Source: Candidatus Woesearchaeota archaeon (lineage in GTDB: Archaea; Nanobdellota; Nanobdellia; Woesearchaeales; ARS49). Taken from it: a DNA stretch of 11,144 nucleotides. This document shows, in pieces, positions 1-4,616 of this stretch. The notes beneath the pieces are model-generated. The model searched no databases and was not told where the DNA came from. It saw nothing but the letters and a program-made list of their open reading frames with translations. Every line of letters starts with the position of its first letter. The stretch's first letter is position 1. The position numbers and the translations under genes are program-made. The stretch spans positions 1 through 11,144 of the forward strand of contig JACQNB010000051.1 in the NCBI GenBank assembly GCA_016203265.1. Reading direction: 5' to 3'.

Positions 1-200
1 AGCACAGGTTCGGGCACGGCTACGCTCGTGCCCACGAGGATGGCAACCAAGTCCATCAGGGCGTGCGCCGAGAGCGCGCCGAGGAACACCTGCAGACGGC
101 TTTTGTACTGGAGCGCGAGCCCCAGAATCAGCAGCATCGTCTTGTCCGCGACCTCCGAAAGCAGCAGCAGGAACGCGGACACGAGAATGGGTGAAATCAT
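1..200 (-). CDS. GDT1/TMEM165 (UPF0016) family membrane cation transporter, N-terminal part
   Basis: The 66 N-terminal residues are visible; the rest lies beyond the left edge. The family consists of small membrane proteins that export or exchange Mn2+, Ca2+ and protons. Each half of the protein normally carries a conserved E-x-G-D-(K/R)-(T/S) motif inside a helix. Here a first helix (about residues 3-26) contains E16-V-A-D-K-T21, so the usual Gly is Ala. It is followed by QYKSRLQVFLGALSAHALM (about 31-49), which resembles the family's second helix with its GAL-x-AH signature, and then a hydrophobic stretch. The ATG at 198-200 overlaps the stop of the upstream acidic mini-ORF (ATGA), so translation is probably coupled and the promoter is shared. 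Assignment rests on motif resemblance. Whether the second half carries the partner motif cannot be seen. Confidence 0.8.
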   Translation of the reverse strand, partial: MISPILVSAFLLLLSEVADKTMLLILGLALQYKSRLQVFLGALSAHALMDLVAILVGTSVAVPEPV

Positions 201-289
201 TCCTCTTCGTCCTTGTTTTCGTCGTCCTTCTGGTCATCGGAGTCGTCCAAATCGTCGAGCAGGTCCTGGACGAGCTTCTTCTGTTTCAC
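197..289 (-). CDS. Acidic mini-protein upstream of the GDT1-like gene (about 30 residues)
   Basis: A short frame begins with GTG at 287-289 and stops with TGA at 197-199, overlapping the transporter's ATG by four bases. The product starts (M)KQKKLVQDLLDDLDD and continues as an Asp/Glu/Lys-rich tail ending in DEEE, about 30 residues with no hydrophobic segment. The GTG at 289 is preferred because the TATA-like box at 311-320 is centred about 26 bp upstream of it, as for the leaderless genes elsewhere in the window. An in-frame GTG at 305-307 would give 36 residues but lies too close to that box. I recognise no family. The overlap suggests it at least serves as a coupling leader for the transporter. 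An acidic, possibly metal-binding role is speculation. It could also be a non-functional leader. Confidence 0.45.
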   Translation of the reverse strand: MKQKKLVQDLLDDLDDSDDQKDDENKDEEE

Positions 290-310
290 GCTCAATAACA
301 GGTTCACGGA

Positions 311-320
311 ATTTATATAG
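311..320 (-). promoter_or_regulatory. TATA-like box for the mini-ORF/transporter unit
   Basis: On the minus strand the sequence reads CTATATAAAT, centred about 26 bp upstream of the GTG at 289, which is the archaeal TATA-to-start distance for a leaderless transcript. The element is close to self-complementary (ATTTATATAG on the plus strand), so it could also fire rightwards. In that case the 551-residue gene would get a leader of about 70 nt containing the hairpin at 357-380. Confidence 0.55.
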
Positions 321-356
321 TTATTGCACTCATACGAGATAAGGGGAAACAATTTA

Positions 357-380
357 TGTGGTGATGTATATCACCCCACA
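357..380. promoter_or_regulatory. Palindrome upstream of the 551-residue gene (possible operator)
   Basis: GGTGAT (360-365) and ATCACC (370-375) are perfect inverted arms around the 4-nt spacer GTAT. Beyond a 2-nt bulge the symmetry continues with TGT (357-359) and ACA (378-380). It lies just upstream of the probable TATA box at 384-391, where a DNA-binding protein could control transcription. If transcription starts further left it would instead form a hairpin in the 5' leader. The binding protein is unknown. Confidence 0.45.
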
Positions 381-383
381 TCA

Positions 384-391
384 ACATATAC
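384..391 (+). promoter_or_regulatory. Weak TATA-like box for the 551-residue gene
   Basis: ACATATAC is centred about 25.5 bp upstream of the ATG at 413, the spacing of the other leaderless genes here. It matches the consensus only weakly. An alternative is the GTATAT inside the palindrome (366-371), which would give a leader of about 19 nt. Confidence 0.4.
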
Positions 392-412
392 CTCCCTTCC
401 TCACACGAGCGC

Positions 413-2068
413 ATGAAAAACATCACCCAACTCGACAAGTGGACTCGCGGCATCAAGGATGCCAAGGCAAAGAAAGACGTGCAAGCGCTCATCAGACGCG
501 ACCTCAAGAAAGGAGGCAAGCCGAAGGCAAGACTGGAAACGCTGTTCAACACCGGCAAATACCAGAGCCTCGTCAGCAACATCAATGCAATGCAGCCCGA
601 ACGCTACAGCGTCGAAGGGCTGGTCTGCGAGCTTTGCGGCACGCACCACAAGAAAGGGTTCCTGTGCCGCTGGCCCGGCAACGACGGCGCACAGATGGAG
701 CTTTCCGCAGGCGGCGTCTGCGAAGCCTACTTGAAAGCGTTGCCCGGCGTGCGCGAAAAATTCGACGACGCGATCACGCAAGCGACGGAAGCGCATCAGC
801 GCGAAATCGAGAAACACCTCGATGATTTGCTTGGCTCCAATCTCTGCGCCGAGCCCATCCTCATCGACACCACGCCGAAAAGCGCGCTCCGCGCGAAAGG
901 CGCATACCTGCGCAACCGGCTCCAAGGCGTCGCTTCTGATGAATTGAAAGAAGAGCTCGAACGCGCTCGCACGAAAGACGCACGTCTCGACCAAGGCATG
1001 ATCGCGAAGCTCGTCGAACTCGTCAAGACGCAAAAGAAACGTCCGGCATCCGCGTACCAGAGCATCGTCAAGGACGTGAAACTCATGGAAACGGAAGGGC
1101 TCGCGCCGGAAGAGCTGCACGCCGAATTTAAGGGACAGCTCACGACGGAAGACGCGAACACGATCCTTTCCGAAACCAAGGAACACTATCGGTCATTCCG
1201 TGTGCGCAAGAACAAGGCAGCGATGACGCACGGCAGCATCGATGAGATGTTCTCGACACTGCAGCCCATCGTCAAGGACAGCAAGGCGAAAGCCAGACGA
1301 GATTTTGTCGCGGGGTATTCCATCGGCGACAAGGTCTACACGCAGCGCGACACGCGATTCCTGCTCGGACTCGTCAAGGAATGGAGAACCGAAAGGGAAG
1401 CAGTCAGTCTCGAGCCGGTCGTCGACTTCGGGAAAAAATACAATCGACTGGCGTTGTTGAGCGCGAAGCTCGCATACGCGATGGACTCAGTCAAGGCCGT
1501 CGAGCAGGAACAGAAACAGCATGGCATCAGGCAACGGCTCGCGAACCGGAAAGATACCGAAGCACGCCTCGATGCGATCGCGCAGACCCTGCACGGCCCG
1601 TGCCATTTCGTTGACGACGGCTACCGGGGAAAAATCGATTTTTTGCAACGCTGCTATTCGAAAGACGAACGCATCACCGCGGCGCAGCCGCGACTCAAGG
1701 AGCTCTCGCGCATGGCAAAACAAGGGTTCTTGCCTGACCTGGAACGCAGGACCATCGACAAGTCCTACAAACGGGCTGACCTCTGCTGCCGGCCCGTCGA
1801 AGACAGCAGCAAACGTTTCATGATGGCAAAACAGGCAATACAGGAAGGCATCATCACGCACATCGACTTCATGGATGTCGAACGTCTCCGTGACGACCGT
1901 ACGCTGATTGACTGGCACGTCATCGGGTTCGAACACCGGAACAGCATCCAGAACGCGCTTTACCACCGGAGAGAACAGATGAAACAGGGGAAGACCGGTA
2001 CGGACACCCATCTCGGCGTGACGTACACGCTATCTGCGTCCAAAATTGAAGATCTTAGAAAGGTCTGA
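413..2068 (+). CDS. Unrecognised 551-residue soluble protein with a cysteine cluster
   Basis: This is a long open frame from ATG 413 to TGA 2066-2068 with codon use like its neighbours. I do not recognise the family. The product is strongly charged, rich in Lys, Arg and Glu, mostly helical in appearance, and has no signal peptide or membrane segment, so it is probably cytoplasmic. Residues 72-103 hold C72-x2-C75-x9-C85-x17-C103, with H78 and H79 between them, a plausible zinc-binding cluster; C145 follows. The N-terminal 40 residues are very basic (RRDLKKGGKPKAR), which would suit nucleic-acid contact. The C-terminal third has conserved-looking blocks such as IDWHVIGFEHRNS. ATG 413 is favoured by the TATA-like spacing. 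The gene is monocistronic, and its last 39 bp overlap the opposing coiled-coil gene. A nucleic-acid-binding role is inference only. Confidence 0.85.
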   Translation: MKNITQLDKWTRGIKDAKAKKDVQALIRRDLKKGGKPKARLETLFNTGKYQSLVSNINAMQPERYSVEGLVCELCGTHHKKGFLCRWPGNDGAQMELSAGGVCEAYLKALPGVREKFDDAITQATEAHQREIEKHLDDLLGSNLCAEPILIDTTPKSALRAKGAYLRNRLQGVASDELKEELERARTKDARLDQGMIAKLVELVKTQKKRPASAYQSIVKDVKLMETEGLAPEELHAEFKGQLTTEDANTILSETKEHYRSFRVRKNKAAMTHGSIDEMFSTLQPIVKDSKAKARRDFVAGYSIGDKVYTQRDTRFLLGLVKEWRTEREAVSLEPVVDFGKKYNRLALLSAKLAYAMDSVKAVEQEQKQHGIRQRLANRKDTEARLDAIAQTLHGPCHFVDDGYRGKIDFLQRCYSKDERITAAQPRLKELSRMAKQGFLPDLERRTIDKSYKRADLCCRPVEDSSKRFMMAKQAIQEGIITHIDFMDVERLRDDRTLIDWHVIGFEHRNSIQNALYHRREQMKQGKTGTDTHLGVTYTLSASKIEDLRKV

Positions 2069-2560
2069 TTTTTTCTTTTCTTCTTCGGTCAATGTCTTGC
2101 GTTCGTTCTTCACGATGTCTTGCATCGGAGGAATCTGGCGCTGCAGGCCGTCGCTGACTTTCTTGGCTTCGTCCAGCGTGCGTTTTGCCTGCTCGATCTC
2201 TCCCTTGATGCGCGCGAGTTCTGCCTGTTCCTTTTCAAGCTGCGTCGAGACTTTTGCCGTTTCCTGCGTCAGCTCCAAAGAGCTTTCCTCGTCCTGCGTC
2301 TGCGCTTCCTTGAATTCGTGCAGAGCGTCGACGACCTTCGAGACTTCTTCGATCTCCTGCGCTTCTGCTTTCGCGACGGTCTGCGTTTCCTTCAGCAGGC
2401 CTTCATCCGCGTACATCGAATTGATGGTCTTGCCGCCGCCATCGGATTCGAGAATAATTTGACGCGCCTTTTCGAAGGCTTCGTCCATTGAAGAAGCAAG
2501 ATGCAAGTCCTTCAGGTTCTTCGCGAGATTATTGATGCGTTCGGCGGTAGCTGCGTCCAT
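2030..2560 (-). CDS. Coiled-coil protein, 176 residues, function unknown
   Basis: The frame runs from ATG 2558-2560 to TAG 2030-2032. Residues 1-40 form an amphipathic helical head (NLAKNLKDLHLASSMDEAF), and 41-60 a Gly-rich loop with SDGGGKT. From about 65 to 165 there is a long, almost uninterrupted heptad-like stretch rich in Glu, Lys, Gln and Ala, ending in the basic tail FNFGRR. There is no signal peptide or membrane segment. GGGKT is not a convincing P-loop because no Rossmann-type beta strand or Walker B follows. The gene has its own TATA-like box (2591-2598) and a short leader of about 8 nt, so it need not be co-transcribed with the flavin-reductase-like gene upstream. No function can be assigned; a scaffold or filament-like role would fit a coiled coil. 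Confidence 0.85.
   Translation of the reverse strand: MDAATAERINNLAKNLKDLHLASSMDEAFEKARQIILESDGGGKTINSMYADEGLLKETQTVAKAEAQEIEEVSKVVDALHEFKEAQTQDEESSLELTQETAKVSTQLEKEQAELARIKGEIEQAKRTLDEAKKVSDGLQRQIPPMQDIVKNERKTLTEEEKKKSDLSKIFNFGRR
2069..2085 (+). terminator. T-rich tract after the 551-residue gene
   Basis: Directly after the TGA comes T6-C-T4-C followed by TTCTTC on the plus strand. Oligo-T tracts without a hairpin are the usual intrinsic terminators of archaeal RNA polymerase. The same bases encode the Lys-rich C-terminus of the opposing coiled-coil protein, so the composition may partly reflect that coding need. Confidence 0.45.
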
Positions 2561-2590
2561 CTCTTTTCAACGGATTTGCGTCGGTGAAAG

Positions 2591-2598
2591 TATATTAA
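2591..2598 (-). promoter_or_regulatory. TATA-like box for the coiled-coil gene
   Basis: The minus strand reads TTAATATA, centred about 34 bp upstream of the ATG at 2560, which predicts a leader of about 8 nt. The box overlaps the TAA stop (2595-2597) of the upstream flavin-reductase-like gene. Confidence 0.5.
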
Positions 2599-3002
2599 GG
2601 TTGCTGTTTCCTGACGCTGCCCACGAACATCACGTGGTCGCCTATCAGCCGTTCTTCGAACAATTCGCACTCAATCCGCTCTTTTGCCTGATCGATTCTC
2701 GGGCAATCTATTGATTCGCACTCTGCCGGGATGAAGTCAGTCTCCTTGAACTTGTCCACGTGCTCGCCCGGAGTGCGTTTGCAGAACGCGACGGACGCCG
2801 CGTGACCTTCAATGACGTTGGCGCAGAAGACGCGTGATTGCCGGATGAGGTCGAGCGTGAACCGCTGCGTTTTGGGCACGAAAATGGCGTAGAGTTTCGG
2901 CGTCTGGCTCGCGATTGCGTACGAATCGATGGGAAGGATGTCGTGGCGTTCGGCAGACTTGCCCATGATGGTCGACCTTCCGCGGCACGTGATGACGATC
3001 AT
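2595..3002 (-). CDS. Flavin reductase-like (FMN-binding split-barrel) domain protein
   Basis: Family members bind FMN or FAD in a dimeric split beta-barrel and reduce flavin or act as flavoprotein oxidoreductases. Matching elements are PKLYAIFV (about 35-42), LIRQSRVFCANVI (52-64), GEHVDKF (79-85), CPRI (100-103), ECELFE (111-116) and GDHVMFVGSV (121-130), the last being the typical final strand. The usual Trp/Pro-containing flavin-site stretch near residue 27 is degenerate here (IDSYAIASQTP). At 135 residues it is shorter than typical members of 150-190. Six cysteines (6, 60, 74, 95, 100, 112) are many for a protein of this size. The ATG at 3000-3002 overlaps the methyltransferase stop (ATGA), so the two are probably translated together. 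A start at M13 is possible. The substrate is unknown. Confidence 0.8.
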   Translation of the reverse strand: MIVITCRGRSTIMGKSAERHDILPIDSYAIASQTPKLYAIFVPKTQRFTLDLIRQSRVFCANVIEGHAASVAFCKRTPGEHVDKFKETDFIPAECESIDCPRIDQAKERIECELFEERLIGDHVMFVGSVRKQQP

Positions 3003-3493
3003 GGTTTGCAGACGAAGATGGCGTCGATCGGGTCGTCCAGCGTCGCGACACCCTTCATCTTTCTGATTTCCTTTTCAATCTCCTTGTACTGCGGCGACTT
3101 CTTCAGGAGCGTGATGATGACGAGTTTTGACGCGACCCTGCGCATCTCGGCGATTCCTTTTTTGAAGTCCTTGAAGTTGTGCACGGCCGTGAGCGAAAGC
3201 ACGATGTCGAACCACTGGTCCGCGAACGGCAGGTCTTCCGCGACGCCGTGCACTCGTTTGATGGACGGGTCGATGCCTTGTTTCAGCAGCTCTTTTGCCG
3301 GGTCCAACGCAGTCTTGTCTCCCGGAAAGAGCGCGGTCACTTTCGTCGTGCCCGCGCCAACGTCCAAGATGCGCATGTGCTCGTCGATCAAATGGTGCTC
3401 CTTGAGGTACGCGAGAATGATTCTTGCTTTTGTGAGCTGTTCCTCGCCGTGCAGCTCGTTGTAGCCTTTGGCCGTGGCGTCATAGTAGGACAT
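2999..3493 (-). CDS. SAM-dependent methyltransferase (class I, Methyltransf_11-like)
   Basis: The product is 164 residues. Motif I is ILDVGAG (42-48), with a downstream acidic residue (ALDPAKELL, D64) placed to hold the SAM ribose. Motif II/III is AEDLPF (85-90), and FDIVLSLTAVHN (95-106) is the post-motif strand, in the standard class I order. The fold is compact and ends soon after strand 5, so a separate substrate domain is lacking; the substrate is unknown. A longer frame begins at ATG 3515-3517. I prefer ATG 3491-3493 because the TATA-like box at 3516-3523 is centred about 26 bp upstream and because MSYYDATAKGYNELHG is a typical N-terminus for the family. With the overlapping flavin-reductase-like gene it forms a two-gene unit. 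Confidence 0.88.
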   Translation of the reverse strand: MSYYDATAKGYNELHGEEQLTKARIILAYLKEHHLIDEHMRILDVGAGTTKVTALFPGDKTALDPAKELLKQGIDPSIKRVHGVAEDLPFADQWFDIVLSLTAVHNFKDFKKGIAEMRRVASKLVIITLLKKSPQYKEIEKEIRKMKGVATLDDPIDAIFVCKP

Positions 3494-3515
3494 AGAGAAA
3501 GGAAAACGTGTTGGC

Positions 3516-3523
3516 ATTTAAGC
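3516..3523 (-). promoter_or_regulatory. TATA-like box for the methyltransferase/flavin-reductase pair
   Basis: The minus strand reads GCTTAAAT, centred about 26.5 bp upstream of the ATG at 3493. It also covers the alternative ATG at 3515-3517, which supports the shorter start. Confidence 0.5.
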
Positions 3524-3598
3524 ATTGCTCCCCAGATACGCTTTGTCGAACGTATCGAATGAGGACGAACACACAAGGCTCGCCACAGATGGCAATGC
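3522..3598. repeat. Nested inverted repeats in the divergent promoter region
   Basis: GCATTGC (3522-3528) is matched by GCAATGC (3592-3598). Inside them, GATACG (3535-3540) is matched by CGTATC (3551-3556) with a 10-nt spacer. They lie between the divergent promoters of the methyltransferase and the zinc-ribbon gene, so they could be operator sites. With arms this short, chance cannot be excluded. Confidence 0.25.
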
Positions 3599-3612
3599 GA
3601 GGCAATCGAAAG

Positions 3613-3622
3613 GTTTTTTAAC
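3613..3622 (+). promoter_or_regulatory. TATA-like box with upstream purine-rich element for the zinc-ribbon gene
   Basis: GTTTTTTAAC is centred about 26.5 bp upstream of the ATG at 3644. The preceding CGAAAG is purine-rich, like an archaeal BRE. The spacing predicts a leaderless mRNA. Confidence 0.5.
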
Positions 3623-3643
3623 GCAGGCGAGGAAAGGAATTCC

Positions 3644-4069
3644 ATGCCGCTCAAATTCCCCGAATCGACCGAAGACTGCATCTACTTCACGCGCCGAGCA
3701 TCGGACGGATTGCGCATCATGTGCTGGGTGTTCAAGGCAACGTGCCCCAAGTGCAAGAAGGCACTGATGGGCAAGCCCGTGGAAGGCGGCAAGGTCAAGA
3801 TCCGGGCGAAGGAATATATTTGTCCTTCTTGCGGGCATTCGGAAGAGAAGGTCGCGCACGAAGAGAAACTGACCGCGAACGTGCAGTACACGTGCGGCAA
3901 GTGCGCGCACGCGGGCGAAATCCAGATCCCGTTCAAGCGCAAGAGCGTCGACGGCACGAAAGCGTTGGTGTTCAACTGCCAGAAGTGTTCTGACAAGATT
4001 CTCATCACGAAGAAGATGAAGGATCCGAAGAAGAAAGGCCCAGTTGAAGAAACGGATGATGATGAATAG
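3644..4069 (+). CDS. Small double zinc-ribbon protein (four CxxC motifs), function unknown
   Basis: The 141-residue product has four CxxC knuckles: C34/C37, C60/C63, C84/C87 and C112/C115. They would pair into two zinc ribbons (34-63 and 84-115). Basic stretches lie between them (KPVEGGKVKIRAKEY, PFKRK), and the tail runs from Lys-rich to acidic (KKMKDPKKK, then EETDDDE). There is no membrane segment. Such proteins in archaea often bind RNA, DNA or large complexes, but no specific role can be read here. The overall pattern resembles a conserved hypothetical protein I associate with DPANN archaea; that is from memory and unverified. It has its own promoter and ends 7 bp from the opposing gene at 4077. 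Confidence 0.85.
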   Translation: MPLKFPESTEDCIYFTRRASDGLRIMCWVFKATCPKCKKALMGKPVEGGKVKIRAKEYICPSCGHSEEKVAHEEKLTANVQYTCGKCAHAGEIQIPFKRKSVDGTKALVFNCQKCSDKILITKKMKDPKKKGPVEETDDDE

Positions 4070-4079
4070 TCGATGACTA
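4067..4079. repeat. Palindrome joining the stop codons of two convergent genes
   Basis: TAGTC-GAT-GACTA is perfectly symmetric. Its left end is the TAG stop of the zinc-ribbon gene and its right end is the TAG stop of the 139-residue gene read on the other strand. It may simply reflect the two facing stops. The 5-bp stem is too short to be a clear terminator. Confidence 0.35.
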
Positions 4080-4496
4080 CTCGTTTAAAATAATCGAACC
4101 TTGTTCTTGATACGGCGCGCTCAGTTGCTTGAACGCGTCACACGCGCCCCTGCTGAACGCCATCACCGCATCGAACGGCAGTCTTTTCTGCCACAGACCG
4201 AGCTGCTGCAACGCCGTAATCGTGATTCGTGACCTGACATAACCCACTTTTGATTCCAATTCGCCGGGTTCAGGCCCTTGCGGAATCGACTGCATCAAGC
4301 GCGAGTAGACTCTCGCAAATTCAGCGAACGAGCGATTTGACGCCGGTTGCACCCGTTGCTGGCGCGCGAGCTCGTTCAAACAATTCCATTCATAGTGCTC
4401 GTTTTGCAGCGCGATGCCGTACGCTTCCTGCCATTTCGCGAGCGGAATGCCCAACGGCGTGACCGTGCGCATGCTGTGCTGGATGTGGTCGTCCAT
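4077..4496 (-). CDS. Unrecognised 139-residue soluble protein
   Basis: The frame runs from ATG 4494-4496 to TAG 4077-4079. It appears mostly helical, with several Gln, Trp and Tyr residues (PLAKWQEAYGIALQNEHYEW at about 17-36; ITALQQLGLWQKRLPFDAV at about 92-110), and has two cysteines that are far apart. It has no signal peptide, membrane helix or recognisable motif. The start is supported by a TATA-like box centred about 26.5 bp upstream. An AAGGAG sequence (complement of 4503-4508) lies 6 nt before the ATG and looks like a Shine-Dalgarno site, but with the predicted start of transcription it would not be in the mRNA. The gene stands alone between two plus-strand genes. Function unknown. 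Confidence 0.75.
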   Translation of the reverse strand: MDDHIQHSMRTVTPLGIPLAKWQEAYGIALQNEHYEWNCLNELARQQRVQPASNRSFAEFARVYSRLMQSIPQGPEPGELESKVGYVRSRITITALQQLGLWQKRLPFDAVMAFSRGACDAFKQLSAPYQEQGSIILNE

Positions 4497-4517
4497 AGCA
4501 CACTCCTTGTGTTTCCT

Positions 4518-4527
4518 CTATATAAAT
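4518..4527 (-). promoter_or_regulatory. TATA-like box for the 139-residue gene
   Basis: The minus strand reads ATTTATATAG, close to the archaeal consensus. It is centred about 26.5 bp upstream of the ATG at 4496, which predicts a leaderless mRNA. Confidence 0.6.
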
Positions 4528-4584
4528 GTTTCTATTATTTACCACTAGATAGTGACTACCTATAAAGCACGTGTTGAGACGTTA

Positions 4585-4593
4585 TTTATAAAT
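4585..4593 (+). promoter_or_regulatory. TATA box for metG
   Basis: TTTATAAAT is centred 28 bp upstream of the metG ATG at 4617. Transcription would begin at the start codon or about 2 nt before it. Confidence 0.6.
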
Positions 4594-4616
4594 ACCTGAA
4601 CGCTCGAAATGAACCT

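Noticed and set aside
401..1186. A 261-codon minus-strand open frame opposite the 551-residue gene
   Set aside because: The plus-strand frame is twice as long, has a promoter and sensible composition. The antisense product looks like a complement artefact (Phe/Arg/Val-rich).
2070..2560. Walker A (P-loop) reading of SDGGGKT in the coiled-coil protein
   Set aside because: No beta strand precedes it and no Walker B follows. The rest of the protein is coiled coil, so a nucleotide-binding fold is not supported.
2838..3464. A 208-codon plus-strand frame opposite the methyltransferase and flavin-reductase-like genes
   Set aside because: Both minus-strand genes have recognisable motifs; this frame has none.
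4503..4508. AAGGAG Shine-Dalgarno-like site before the 139-residue gene
   Set aside because: With the TATA-like box at 4518-4527 transcription should start at or near the ATG, so this site would lie outside the mRNA. It is kept only as a remark.
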